64,000 nucleotides of DNA from Chryseobacterium sp. MA9. Lineage in GTDB: Bacteria > Bacteroidota > Bacteroidia > Flavobacteriales > Weeksellaceae. The stretch's first letter is position 1; each line of letters begins with the position of its first letter. Location: positions 4,216,001 to 4,280,000 of the forward strand of contig NZ_CP075170.1 in the NCBI RefSeq assembly GCF_024399315.1. Reading direction: 5' to 3'. Positions 31,242 through 40,281 of the stretch are shown one piece after another. The position numbers and the translations under genes are program-made. The notes below the pieces were generated by a model. It worked only from the letters and a program-made list of their open reading frames with translations, had not been told where the DNA came from and ran no database searches.

Positions 31242-31922
31242 ATGAAATTAATTAAAATTCTGCCTTTTCTGTTGCTGCTGTTTTTATTCAGCTGTGGTAA
31301 ACTTTCAACAACACCCGAAGATAAAAAATCTGTCGACGAAATTCTCAAATTTTATGGAGGCCATGCTGAAATGTTAAAAGGAGTGCAAACGTTGAATGGG
31401 AAATCCAGCGATTTTTTTGAAGTGGAGGTTAAAGATAGTAAGCTCATCAATAGTCAGCCTCAAAGAGCGATCTCCAATGCCGCCAATATTGCATTTATAG
31501 TTTTTCAGAATCAGAAACCTGGAGAATATGATGTTATTAAAACAAAATTACTTTTATCTGATGGTGCAAGTTTTACAAAATCATTCACCCAAAAAGAACT
31601 GCAGGAAGTAAAAAATATATATCCGGAAGTAGAAAAGGTGAATTCATTTCTACTCAAAAAAGATTACAGCGGAATTCTTGAAATGTTTGATCCTAAATTT
31701 AAACCTAAGGAGAAAGTGGCAAAAGAGGTCCTTTCCAGAATGGATTCTATAGCAGGACCAATTAAAAAAACACAGTTCCAGGGATTTGAATTCATTGAAG
31801 ATTCCAATTTGGGACATATTGTTGTAATAAGAGAAGTAGGAGTGAGAGACAAAGTTTTTCCTTTTATTAATATGGCATTCGACAGAAAGACAAAAAAACT
31901 TTTGAATATTGAGTTTCCATAA
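31242..31922 (+). CDS. Lipoprotein of unknown function
   Basis: A 226-residue protein with signal peptide and lipobox LFLFSC, giving a lipidated Cys18 and a mature N-terminus CGKLSTTPEDKK. The remaining sequence is alpha/beta with no motif I recognise. It is monocistronic and ends in a bidirectional terminator shared with the M23 peptidase. Confidence 0.68.
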   Translation: MKLIKILPFLLLLFLFSCGKLSTTPEDKKSVDEILKFYGGHAEMLKGVQTLNGKSSDFFEVEVKDSKLINSQPQRAISNAANIAFIVFQNQKPGEYDVIKTKLLLSDGASFTKSFTQKELQEVKNIYPEVEKVNSFLLKKDYSGILEMFDPKFKPKEKVAKEVLSRMDSIAGPIKKTQFQGFEFIEDSNLGHIVVIREVGVRDKVFPFINMAFDRKTKKLLNIEFP

Positions 31923-31950
31923 AAATACAACAGATCAACATTTAAAAATA

Positions 31951-31983
31951 AAAGGCCGTTCTATGTGAACAGCCTTTCTTTTT
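31951..31983. terminator. Bidirectional terminator between convergent genes
   Basis: AAAGGC-CGTTC and GAAC-A-GCCTTT pair around TATGT and run into a T tract; A-rich sequence on the other side allows use on the minus strand. Confidence 0.75.
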
Positions 31984-33010
31984 ATAGATTCATAAACAAT
32001 TTCGGATTAATCGGAGTATTGTTTTTGTGTACTTCATAATGAAGATGAGGACCTGTAGAACGTCCTGAATTTCCGGATTTAGCAATCACCTGACCTACTT
32101 TTACTTTATCATTTACTTTAGATACAAGCTGTGATAAGTGCCCGTAGAGTGTAGCCAGCCCGTTTCCGTGAGAAACAATTACGCAGTTTCCATAGCCTCC
32201 TTTCTGTCCGGAAAAAATGATTGTTCCGGCAGCAGCAGCTCTTACATCAGAACCATAGGCAACGGCAATGTCCAGTCCTTTGTGGAATTGCATCTGGTCA
32301 GCTTCAGCAGGCGGATTGTTTTTTTCAGCAGTGGCCGTTTTGGTTGTTGTCGTTCCGGCAACAGTTTTTATAGTGGAAGGAGCAGAGGTTGCAGCCACAG
32401 GAGCAGCTTTTGGTGTAACCATCACCTTTACTTCTCTTTTATTTCCATAGCTGTCAGTAAGCTCTATAATTTTCTCAACAGGTTCAGCTTTTACTTCAGG
32501 TTTTGGAGTTGCAGCAACTACCGGTTTCGCTTCTGCTGCAGTACTGGTTTTTACCGATGCAAAAACAGTTTTGAATGGGATAGGATTTTTTCTCACTCCG
32601 AAATTAGAGGAGATATATCCGTCTGTAGGCATACCTAGTGGAACCTGCATCAGTTTTTTCTGAAGGTCCATCAGATACTGGCTGTATCGGTTTGCCTGTT
32701 TGGAAAGATAAATAGAATTTGAAATACTGTCCTGGTTGAGCATCATCAGCTTTTCGTTGGTAATGTCTTTGGACTTCAGGAAGGAGTTGAGCTGAGCAAC
32801 TGTCTGATCTACGAGCGTAAGATCAGTTTTCATTTTTAGATAATCTACACTGTCTTTTTCAGTGTTTATTTTTACAAGATTGACTTCGTAGGTTTTGTCG
32901 TCTCTTTCAGAAAAGAGCTTCGCAATGAAGACACCCTGTGCAAAAACTACTAGCAAAAGTCCTCCCAGGAGAATGTTTACGTTCTTCTTGCTGCTTAGAA
33001 ATTTTTTCAT
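31982..33010 (-). CDS. M23-family (LytM) metallopeptidase
   Basis: About 342 residues from ATG 33010 (MKKFLSSKKN); the longer frame to a TTG adds 14 unlikely residues. One N-terminal membrane anchor (VNILLGGLLLVVFAQGVFIA), then a helical linker, a Pro/Ala/Thr-rich stretch, and a complete LytM domain: FHKGLDIAV, VSHGNGLATLYGHLS and TGPHLHYEVHKN, that is HxxxD, HGxxxxYxH and HxH zinc and catalytic residues. It should cut peptidoglycan cross-links in the periplasm or tether cell-envelope proteins to wall turnover. Confidence 0.92.
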   Translation of the reverse strand: MKKFLSSKKNVNILLGGLLLVVFAQGVFIAKLFSERDDKTYEVNLVKINTEKDSVDYLKMKTDLTLVDQTVAQLNSFLKSKDITNEKLMMLNQDSISNSIYLSKQANRYSQYLMDLQKKLMQVPLGMPTDGYISSNFGVRKNPIPFKTVFASVKTSTAAEAKPVVAATPKPEVKAEPVEKIIELTDSYGNKREVKVMVTPKAAPVAATSAPSTIKTVAGTTTTKTATAEKNNPPAEADQMQFHKGLDIAVAYGSDVRAAAAGTIIFSGQKGGYGNCVIVSHGNGLATLYGHLSQLVSKVNDKVKVGQVIAKSGNSGRSTGPHLHYEVHKNNTPINPKLFMNL

Positions 33011-33210
33011 ATTTCTTCTCTTAGTAAATTTAAAACGGTTTTGAAGCTGCAAATTTAATTAAAAATAAGCTTTGAGGGTTATTTTTAATTAAAATTCAGT
33101 TTTTTCTGTATTTAACGGTTAATTAGCTGTTTAATTGTGTTGAAGTGTTAATTTTTTCAGAAAATGGTGTTTATCATAGTTTCAAAGCCTTCGTTACGTC
33201 TTTGTTTTAA

Positions 33211-33218
33211 TATCTTTG
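33211..33218 (+). promoter_or_regulatory. gpsA -7 element
   Basis: TATCTTTG matches TAnnTTTG and lies 17 nt before the chosen gpsA start. It is inside the longer possible reading frame, which helps to fix the start at 33236. Confidence 0.65.
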
Positions 33219-33235
33219 CAGTTCACATTCCAATT

Positions 33236-34276
33236 ATGGCTAAAAAGAAAATTATTTCAGAATCTTCGAATCCAAAAAAGAATAAAAAGGATATTTCTGT
33301 AGGAGTTGTAGGGAGCGGAAGTTTTGCAACCGCTATCGTAAAAATGCTTGTTGAAAACTGTAAAGTTGTACACTGGTGCGTAAGAAATGAATTTGTAAAA
33401 GGAGCCATCGAGCTTCGTGGACACAACCCGACTTACCTTACAGCTGCTCACTTTAATCTGAAAAGCTTAAAATTAACAACAGATATCAACGAACTGGTTT
33501 CTGCCTGTGACGTTATTGTTCTGGCAACCCCGTCTATTTACCTGTCTGATACACTGGATAAAATGACCTGTGATTATTCAGATAAGATTTTTATCTCTGC
33601 AATTAAAGGGATTATTCCTAAAGTAAATGATGTAGTAGCCCATTATCTGCGTTATGAATTTAAAATCGGGTTCAGAAATCAGGCGGTTATTGCAGGACCT
33701 TGTCATGCGGAAGAAGTAGCAATGGAAAGACTTTCTTACCTTACCATTGCGGCAGTAGAAGATGAAACGGCTGAAAAACTTGAAGGAATTTTCAGTTCAG
33801 ACTTTATTAAGGTGCATACAAGTAAAGATATTTTAGGAAATGAATACAGTGCCATTCTTAAAAATATTTTTGCGATAGGAGCGGGAATAGCAAGTGGTTT
33901 AGGGTATGGAGATAACTTTACCGCTGTTTTTGTTTCCAATGCAATCCGTGAAATGGAAGCTTTCCTGGAGGCAATCTATGAAGCCCCGAGAGATGTGAAT
34001 GAAAGTGCTTATCTAGGCGACCTTCTGGTGACTGCTTATTCACTTTTCTCAAGAAACAGAAACCTTGGAAATCTTATTGGAAAAGGATATACTGTGAGAT
34101 CTGCAATTCAATCTATGAATATGGTAGCGGAAGGATACTATGCAGCAGATTCTATTTATAAAACTGCGAAACAGAAAAATCTTAAACTGCCAATTATAGA
34201 TACCATATACGCCATTCTTTATGAAGGTAAAAATGCTGAAAAACAGTTTAAAAAACTGACGGCAAAATTGAATTAA
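33236..34276 (+). CDS. gpsA: NAD(P)-dependent glycerol-3-phosphate dehydrogenase
   Basis: A 346-residue enzyme reducing dihydroxyacetone phosphate to sn-glycerol-3-phosphate for phospholipid synthesis. VGVVGSGSFATAIVKML is the dinucleotide loop, IAGPCHAEEVAM the active-site region, and NEYSAILKNIFAIGAGIASGLGYGDN carries the catalytic Lys. The start MAKKKIISES is preferred because the longer frame from 33164 crosses the -7 element. Confidence 0.93.
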   Translation: MAKKKIISESSNPKKNKKDISVGVVGSGSFATAIVKMLVENCKVVHWCVRNEFVKGAIELRGHNPTYLTAAHFNLKSLKLTTDINELVSACDVIVLATPSIYLSDTLDKMTCDYSDKIFISAIKGIIPKVNDVVAHYLRYEFKIGFRNQAVIAGPCHAEEVAMERLSYLTIAAVEDETAEKLEGIFSSDFIKVHTSKDILGNEYSAILKNIFAIGAGIASGLGYGDNFTAVFVSNAIREMEAFLEAIYEAPRDVNESAYLGDLLVTAYSLFSRNRNLGNLIGKGYTVRSAIQSMNMVAEGYYAADSIYKTAKQKNLKLPIIDTIYAILYEGKNAEKQFKKLTAKLN

Positions 34277-34327
34277 AAAGACAGAGCTTTATTGCTAAAC
34301 CCCTGTTTGCAAAATAAAATTAATCGA

Positions 34328-34358
34328 AACTTAAGCATTTCAATGCTTAAGTTTTTTT
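34328..34358 (+). terminator. gpsA terminator
   Basis: AACTTAAGCATT and AATGCTTAAGTT form a perfect 12-bp stem with a 2-nt centre (so an effectively shorter stem), followed by seven T. Confidence 0.88.
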
Positions 34359-34555
34359 GTACTCATTCTGATAATCCCCGAGATCATAATGATCTGATAT
34401 TATCAATCATTTCAATGATGTTTTATTGAAATTTTCCATGGCTTTTTGTTGTGTACTCAAGAAGTATTTCCACAGCAAAAATTAACGTGTTAAAATCGTT
34501 AAACGCGTTCCGGTTTTTAAAACTTTTCCCGAAATTTGAAGTAAAATTTAAAATT

Positions 34556-36061
34556 ATGTCACAATCGCTTACAAGCAGAACACCGAAACCTAAATATGAC
34601 GTTGTACTGATAGGCGGCGGAATCATGAGCGCCACTTTAGCAACGCTGCTTCATGAATTTGATCCAAATCTTGAAATCGCAATCTTCGAAAGACTCGGAA
34701 GATTTGCCAAAGAAAGTACAGCAGCGTGGAACAACGCCGGAACAGGGCACTCTGCTTTTTGTGAGCTAAATTATACTCCGGAAAAACCAGACGGGTCTAT
34801 TGATATCACCAAGGCAGAAAGTATTGCAGAACAGTTTGAAATTTCAAAACAATTCTGGGCCTATCTGCTCACCAAGGGCTATATTCATGAGCCAAAAGAA
34901 TTTATTAATTCCTGCCCGCATATGAGTTTGGTATTCGGGGAAAAAGATGCTGAATATCTTAAAAAGCGCCATGATAAAATGGCAGAATCTGTTCTATTCT
35001 CAGGAATGGAATTTTCTACAGATCATGAGAAACTGAGAGAATGGATTCCTTTGGTTATGAGCAAAAGAAATCAGTCTGAAGTAATGGCAGCAACGAAGAT
35101 GGACATGGGGACGGATGTGAACTTCGGAACACTGACAAGAAAAATGGGAAGACATCTTCTGGAAGATTCCAATGTAGAGGTTTTCTTATATCACGAAGTG
35201 AAAGATATTGATGCAAGAGAAGACGGGAAATGGGAAATGAAGGTTAAAGACAGGATCAACAGCCAAAAACAGGAAGTGGTGGCAGACTTTGTTTTCATTG
35301 GAGCCGGAGGATACGCACTTCCGTTATTAGATAGTTCGGATATTAAAGAAAGTGAAGGCTATGGAGGTTTCCCGGTTTCCGGACAGTGGCTGGTAAGCCA
35401 TAACCAGGAATTGGTAGAAAAACATCAGGCTAAAGTATATACGCAGGCTACGGTAGATGCACCTCCAATGTCTGTTCCTCACCTTGATCTTAGAATTATT
35501 GATGGTAAAAAAGCTCTTCTATTCGGACCTTTTGCAGGATTCTCCACCAAATTTCTGAGAGAAGGAAGTTATCTTGATCTTCCCGAAAGTGTAAACACCA
35601 AAAACCTGAAATCACTTTTTGGAGCATGGTGGCATAATATTCCTCTGACGAAATACCTTATCCAGCAAGTTGCAATGACGAAATCTCAGAGAATGCAGCA
35701 TTTAAGAGAATTTGTAAAAGATGCCAAAGAAGACGACTGGGAACTGAAAGTAGCAGGCCAGAGGGTTCAGGTCATCAAGAAAGATGAAAAAGAAGGGGGA
35801 AAACTGGAGTTCGGAACTGAAGTGGTAGTGAATAAGAGCGGCACTATTGCTTCTCTGCTGGGAGCTTCACCAGGTGCGTCTACAGCAGTATATGCTATGT
35901 TGAACGTGCTGGAAAAATGCTTCCCGGAAAAACTTCATGGCGAATGGAAAGGGAAACTGCTGGAAATGGTTCCTTCCTATGGACAAAAACTGGCTGAAAA
36001 TCCTGAACTGACCAATGAGGTGAGAAATTATACAAAAGAAAAATTAGAATTAGAATATTAA
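34556..36061 (+). CDS. mqo: Malate:quinone oxidoreductase
   Basis: A 501-residue FAD enzyme oxidising malate to oxaloacetate with electron transfer to quinone at the inner membrane. YDVVLIGGGIMSATLATLLHE is the FAD loop. AAWNNAGTGHSAFCELNYTP, KMDMGTDVNFGTLTR and LLGASPGASTAVYAMLNVL are MQO signatures. The start MSQSLTSRTPKPKYDVV is chosen; a GTG 105 nt upstream would add an unrelated N-terminus. It replaces or complements NAD malate dehydrogenase in the TCA cycle. Confidence 0.93.
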   Translation: MSQSLTSRTPKPKYDVVLIGGGIMSATLATLLHEFDPNLEIAIFERLGRFAKESTAAWNNAGTGHSAFCELNYTPEKPDGSIDITKAESIAEQFEISKQFWAYLLTKGYIHEPKEFINSCPHMSLVFGEKDAEYLKKRHDKMAESVLFSGMEFSTDHEKLREWIPLVMSKRNQSEVMAATKMDMGTDVNFGTLTRKMGRHLLEDSNVEVFLYHEVKDIDAREDGKWEMKVKDRINSQKQEVVADFVFIGAGGYALPLLDSSDIKESEGYGGFPVSGQWLVSHNQELVEKHQAKVYTQATVDAPPMSVPHLDLRIIDGKKALLFGPFAGFSTKFLREGSYLDLPESVNTKNLKSLFGAWWHNIPLTKYLIQQVAMTKSQRMQHLREFVKDAKEDDWELKVAGQRVQVIKKDEKEGGKLEFGTEVVVNKSGTIASLLGASPGASTAVYAMLNVLEKCFPEKLHGEWKGKLLEMVPSYGQKLAENPELTNEVRNYTKEKLELEY

Positions 36062-36067
36062 CATCAG

Positions 36068-36110
36068 TGATGAACAATGAGTAGTAGCCGCTATTACTCA
36101 TTGTTCATCA
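36068..36110. repeat. 16-bp inverted repeat after mqo
   Basis: TGATGAACAATGAGTA and TACTCATTGTTCATCA pair perfectly across an 11-nt loop. There is no long T run, so it looks more like a dispersed repeat hairpin than a standard terminator, though it may end or stabilise the mqo mRNA. Confidence 0.65.
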
Positions 36111-36127
36111 CTCATTATTTATAGAAG

Positions 36128-36526
36128 GTGGAAGAAGTAATTGTAAAACCTGTTATTGCAAAGGAAATCCTGGAATCTCTTCAGGCAAAAACAGAAGAGG
36201 AAAAACAGGTGATTGTACACTGTTGTTTTCCGGCATCACCGTTTTTGGGAAACCTGATCAGGATCTGGCATTCGACCTATCTTTTTGACAACCAGTCTGA
36301 GCATAGAAGCAAATTGATTCATGCAGAAAATATTTCAATTTCTCCCTATTGGACAGCGGTTCCTTTTATGAAAGATTTTTGGTTTACCCTGATATTTTCC
36401 GGGCTTCCGAAAGACTGTAAAAGTTTTGATTTAAAAGAAGTAATTCCTGAAGAAGGCGGCTTTTTTGTAGAATCAATCAAAAGAAATTCTTCTGATGTGT
36501 ATCGGGTAAAAATATCAGAATCCTAA
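36128..36526 (+). CDS. Conserved-looking protein of unknown function
   Basis: A 132-residue protein from a GTG start. EEKQVIVHCCFPASPFLGNLIRIWHSTYLFD, then IHAENISISPYWTAVPFMKDFWFTLIFSGLPKDCKSFDLKEVIPE, is a compact globular sequence without signal or membrane segments. No family is recognised. It sits 5 nt before the ANT(6)-like gene and is co-transcribed with it. Confidence 0.6.
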   Translation: MEEVIVKPVIAKEILESLQAKTEEEKQVIVHCCFPASPFLGNLIRIWHSTYLFDNQSEHRSKLIHAENISISPYWTAVPFMKDFWFTLIFSGLPKDCKSFDLKEVIPEEGGFFVESIKRNSSDVYRVKISES

Positions 36527-36531
36527 TAAAA

Positions 36532-37398
36532 ATGAAAATAAGGGAAGAAAAACTGGAACAGATTATTCATTGGGCTGAAAACAATCCTGACATCCGTGCT
36601 GTTCTTCTGACCAGTTCATTGGTAAACCCGTATGCTCCTGTAGATGATTTAAGCGACCTTGATGTAGAACTTGTTTTTGAAAACAGGGCATCTTATGAAC
36701 ACAGAAATGAATGGATCAGGCTTTTTGGTGATCCTATTTCTATGATTGAAGAAGATGACAGTGTTTTTGAGGGAAAACATGCCATGAAAATGGTTCTGTA
36801 TAGAGATCATGTGAAAGTTGACTTTAAGCTGTATCAGGTATCAGAATTTATTGAAGAAATCAATGAAGAAACTCTTCCTGAAGATTGGGATGTAGGATAT
36901 CAGGTTTTAATAGATAAAGATCATCTTACAAAAAATCTGAAACCGGCTACGTACCAGTCTATCATGATACATCAGCCCACAGAAAAAGAATTTCAGCAGC
37001 TGTTCAATGATTTCTGGTGGGATATTACCTATGTGGCAAAATGCCTTAAACGCGGTGATATTTTTTATGCCAAATTTATGTCTGAAAATGTACTGCGTAC
37101 AGATTACCTTGTTCCTTTGATAGAATGGTATATTGGTGCAAATCATGATTGGAATAATATAACAGCCAATAAACACGGAAGGCTCTTCAAAAAATATCTT
37201 CCCTCAGACCTATGGAATAAAGTGGAAGACACTTTCTCTGGAAATAATATTGAAGAAAACTGGAAAGCCCTATTCGCCTTTGCTGATCTGGTACATGAAC
37301 TGGGAACTTCTTTGGTCGAAAAACTTCATTTTATCTATCCGGTAAAACTGGAAGATGATATCCGAAACTATCTTACAGAAATACAATCAATGCCTTAA
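36532..37398 (+). CDS. Aminoglycoside 6-adenylyltransferase-like protein
   Basis: A 288-residue nucleotidyltransferase of the AadK/ANT(6) family. RAVLLTSSLVNPYAPVDDLSDLDVELVFE carries the GS-x-D-x-D-type metal-binding motif in family form, and DHVKVDFKLYQ has the third acidic residue. KHGRLFKKYLP matches the C-terminal region. The family adenylates the 6-hydroxyl of streptomycin; chromosomal copies in environmental bacteria are common and often do not give measurable resistance. It is convergent with the GMC gene, with stops 2 nt apart. Confidence 0.85.
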   Translation: MKIREEKLEQIIHWAENNPDIRAVLLTSSLVNPYAPVDDLSDLDVELVFENRASYEHRNEWIRLFGDPISMIEEDDSVFEGKHAMKMVLYRDHVKVDFKLYQVSEFIEEINEETLPEDWDVGYQVLIDKDHLTKNLKPATYQSIMIHQPTEKEFQQLFNDFWWDITYVAKCLKRGDIFYAKFMSENVLRTDYLVPLIEWYIGANHDWNNITANKHGRLFKKYLPSDLWNKVEDTFSGNNIEENWKALFAFADLVHELGTSLVEKLHFIYPVKLEDDIRNYLTEIQSMP

Positions 37399-37400
37399 TT

Positions 37401-38981
37401 TCAGACAAATTCATTCTGTTTGATGAGATTTTCAATACAGTATTCAGCAATGGCTGTAATGGTTACAAAGGGATTAACACCAATAGTTCCGGGAATCAGC
37501 GATCCGTCCAGAACATATAGGTTTTCATGATCTTTTAGCTTTCCAAATTCATTGGTAGCTTCACCCAAAACACATCCTCCAAGCGGATGATAGCAGATAT
37601 CAGCCCCAAAACCATTATTGAAAAGCAAATGACTTCTGGTTCCGCCATTAGCCTTATTCATTTTCCGGATAAAATATTGAGCATTTTCTCTCATTTTAAC
37701 AGTGTTGCTTTCGTCCCAGTTCAAAGTCAGGGATTGGCTGGCTTTATTGTAAGCAACTTCCCCTTTTTTATCAACTCTGTTGATCAGCAGATATAAAGCG
37801 GTAGCAACGTCCATTCCCATTGGTAAAGGGGCAATTTCTGTGAAAAACGGATGTTCCGGATCCTCCCAGTTGTCAATTCCACCTACCGGAATAGTAGACT
37901 GCTTGGCTCCTGTACCTCCTGATAAAGGTTTTACCCAGTTTCTTCCGGTCATAAAATTTCCGTTGTTCCCCCATTTTTTCCCGATCTTTTCATGAACAGG
38001 AAAATTGTTTTCTGCATTAGATTGTAACAGAAGCTGTAAAGTTCCCATTGTTCCTGCAGAAAGAATCAACTTTTTACAGTTAAAAACTTTGTCAGCAACC
38101 AAAATTCCCGAAGTATCAATCTGTTGGACATTTAATGTATAGCTTTTATCATCATTGAGTTTTATTGTTTGGACACGATGGAGGTCAAGGATTTCTAAGT
38201 TTCCGGTTTCCAGTGCTTTTCTGAGATAGGTTTTATCCAAACTGTTTTTTCCATAATTGTTGCCATAGATAACCTCGGTATTAAGAGCAGAACGGGGCAC
38301 CTCATTCCGGAATTCTTTTTCCATATACTTAAAATCATACACATTTGGAACTCTCATAGTTTTAAAACCAGCTTTATGGGCCTCTTCTTCACCTACCCGC
38401 GTGAATTTATAATAAGGACAGTCTTTCAGAAACTGCTCGTCAATCACATTTACTTTGAGTTCTTCCCGTACCAAAGGAAAGTAATGACTGTAAAACTTTT
38501 CAGTATCAAGATCAGGAAAAACTTCTTTGAAATAACTTTCTTTGGGAGTAACAGCCATTCCTCCGTTCACAAGAGAACCTCCGCCAACACCTCTTCCTAC
38601 CCAGATATTGATATGATCAAAATCCAGACGGTCTAATATCCCGGTAAAAGGAGTCAAAGAAAAAATATTCATGAAAGGTGCAATGCTTTTCTTTTTCAGC
38701 CATGCCGAACTTTTTCCCGGTTTCAGCAGATTGGAAAATGGGATTCCTGCTTTTTCCCAGTTAAGACCCATTTCAAGCATCACTACTTTTTTCCCAGCTT
38801 CACAAAGACGTAATGCAGATACAGCTCCTCCGTACCCGCTGCCAATAATTACAATAGGAACATCTGTATTTTCTTTTATCTGGCTGTTTTTTCTTTCCGC
38901 AGCCTGGAATAATTCAGATTGAAGAAAGTAGAAACCTGATATGGCCAATGCACTGGTCCTGATGAAATTTTTTCTGTCCAT
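37401..38981 (-). CDS. GMC oxidoreductase, cholesterol-oxidase-like
   Basis: A 526-residue FAD protein. An N-terminal signal-like segment (FIRTSALAISGFYFLQSELFQA) precedes the FAD loop VPIVIIGSGYGGAVSALRLCEAG. VGRGVGGGSLVNGGM is the GMC signature region. CYHPLGGCVLGEAT and GVNPFVTITAIAEYC near the C-terminus correspond to the active-site His and Asn regions of class I cholesterol oxidases. The substrate is probably a sterol-like or other hydrophobic alcohol. The signal has RK, not RR, so Tat export is uncertain. Confidence 0.83.
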   Translation of the reverse strand: MDRKNFIRTSALAISGFYFLQSELFQAAERKNSQIKENTDVPIVIIGSGYGGAVSALRLCEAGKKVVMLEMGLNWEKAGIPFSNLLKPGKSSAWLKKKSIAPFMNIFSLTPFTGILDRLDFDHINIWVGRGVGGGSLVNGGMAVTPKESYFKEVFPDLDTEKFYSHYFPLVREELKVNVIDEQFLKDCPYYKFTRVGEEEAHKAGFKTMRVPNVYDFKYMEKEFRNEVPRSALNTEVIYGNNYGKNSLDKTYLRKALETGNLEILDLHRVQTIKLNDDKSYTLNVQQIDTSGILVADKVFNCKKLILSAGTMGTLQLLLQSNAENNFPVHEKIGKKWGNNGNFMTGRNWVKPLSGGTGAKQSTIPVGGIDNWEDPEHPFFTEIAPLPMGMDVATALYLLINRVDKKGEVAYNKASQSLTLNWDESNTVKMRENAQYFIRKMNKANGGTRSHLLFNNGFGADICYHPLGGCVLGEATNEFGKLKDHENLYVLDGSLIPGTIGVNPFVTITAIAEYCIENLIKQNEFV

Positions 38982-39112
38982 GAGCTTTGGTTTCCAAAAA
39001 GTATGCTAGATCAGCAGGCGCTTATTTTATTTAAAACAGATTATGTTTTTTTATTAGAATTTTAACTTTTGTTGTTCCGAAAATTCATAGTTTTACTTAT
39101 AATTTTACATGC

Positions 39113-39730
39113 ATGAAAAAATATATAGTACTCTTTTTACTCCTTCCATTATGGGCTTTTTCTCAGAAAACAGTTTCAAAGGAAGAGAAAGATGTTCAGA
39201 AATTTCAGAAAGAACTTAATGCTGAATATCTCAATCCAAAAGAGACTCCATTAAGGGGAGATAACTTTAAAAACTTTAAAGGACACCCTTTCTTTCCTTT
39301 TGATGCCAAATACAGAGTAAAGGCAAAATTTGTTAAATCAAAAGATACAAAACCCTTTGAACTTCCCACTTCTTCAGGAAAAACAAAGACGTATCAGGAG
39401 TATGGGAAAGCCACTTTTATGCTGGATGATAAACCCTATACGGTTACTTTGTATCAAAGCCTGGCTTTGATTAAGCAAGATAAATTTAAAGACTATCTTT
39501 TTCTTCCATTCCGCGATGCTACCAATGAAAAGGAAACTTATGGAGGAGGAAAATATATGGATCTGAAAATTCCGAAAGGAAATACCATCGTGCTTGATTT
39601 TAATCAGTCCTATCATCCTTTTTGCGCTTATAATGCTTACGATTACAATTGCCCTATTGTCCCCGAGGAAAATAAACTTCCTGTGGAAATCCGGGCAGGA
39701 GTAATGTATGAAGATATCTATCATCACTAA
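39113..39730 (+). CDS. DUF1684 exported protein
   Basis: A 205-residue protein with a cleavable signal peptide (MKKYIVLFLLLPLWAFSQ). The body DNFKNFKGHPFFPFDAKYRVKAKFVK, ELPTSSGKTKTYQEYGKATFMLDDK, YLFLPFRDATNEKETYGGGKYMDL, VLDFNQSYHPFCAYNAYDYNCPIVPEENKLPVEIRAG is characteristic of the DUF1684 family, including the Cys and Asn/Pro motif near the end. Function unknown. The GNAT gene follows 4 nt downstream. Confidence 0.85.
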   Translation: MKKYIVLFLLLPLWAFSQKTVSKEEKDVQKFQKELNAEYLNPKETPLRGDNFKNFKGHPFFPFDAKYRVKAKFVKSKDTKPFELPTSSGKTKTYQEYGKATFMLDDKPYTVTLYQSLALIKQDKFKDYLFLPFRDATNEKETYGGGKYMDLKIPKGNTIVLDFNQSYHPFCAYNAYDYNCPIVPEENKLPVEIRAGVMYEDIYHH

Positions 39731-39734
39731 TATT

Positions 39735-40208
39735 ATGATACATTTAGAATTCTTTAAACCAGAAGACCTTTCCGAATTAAGTTATGCTCTGGATGAAACC
39801 CAGATGAGGTTTACAGCGACTGCTCAACAGGCTTTACAAAGCATCAGTGAACGGGATGATAATGACGCATTTCCGGTGACAATATTTGAAAATGATATAC
39901 CTGTAGGTTTTTTTGTACTTGATTTTGGAAAAGATAAATTTGAACTTACCAATAACGAAACATCTGTTTTGCTGCGTTCCTTATCTGTAAATCCGCAAAT
40001 GCAGGGAAAAGGAATAGGAAAAATGGCTATGCTGGAGGCAGGGAATTTTGTAAAGAACCACTTCAGGGATTGCAATGAAATTGTATTGGCAGTAAACCAA
40101 CAAAACAATTCTGCTTACCATATTTATCTTAAGGCAGGATATATTTTTGATGGTAAAACCAGAATCGGAAGGAGCGGACCTCAATACCTGATGTATAAAA
40201 AACTTTAA
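39735..40208 (+). CDS. GNAT N-acetyltransferase
   Basis: A 157-residue acetyltransferase. LRSLSVNPQMQGKGIGKMAML carries the acetyl-CoA pyrophosphate loop (Q/RxxGxG/A), and NEIVLAVNQQNNSAYHIYLKAGYIFDGKTR is the fourth GNAT motif. The start MIHLEFFKPEDL (39735) is preferred to 39708, which would overlap the DUF1684 gene. Target unknown. Confidence 0.85.
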   Translation: MIHLEFFKPEDLSELSYALDETQMRFTATAQQALQSISERDDNDAFPVTIFENDIPVGFFVLDFGKDKFELTNNETSVLLRSLSVNPQMQGKGIGKMAMLEAGNFVKNHFRDCNEIVLAVNQQNNSAYHIYLKAGYIFDGKTRIGRSGPQYLMYKKL

Positions 40209-40252
40209 TAAAATTTTAAAATCATAATTTTTTATCTGCTGATATCTTTCCA

Positions 40253-40260
40253 TAACTTTG
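40253..40260 (+). promoter_or_regulatory. SDR-gene -7 element
   Basis: TAACTTTG matches TAnnTTTG and lies 21 nt before ATG 40282. Its last bases form the TTG at 40258 that would otherwise look like an earlier start. Confidence 0.6.
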
Positions 40261-40281
40261 AGTAACATCAAATTACAAAAC

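Noticed and set aside
32138..32638. 166-codon plus-strand ORF rich in Ser
   Set aside because: Antisense to the M23 peptidase; low-complexity shadow of its Ala/Pro/Thr linker.
33164..33235. N-terminal extension of gpsA
   Set aside because: The segment contains the -7 element TATCTTTG, so it lies upstream of the transcript.
40258..40281. TTG start of the SDR gene
   Set aside because: The TTG is part of the -7 element TAACTTTG.
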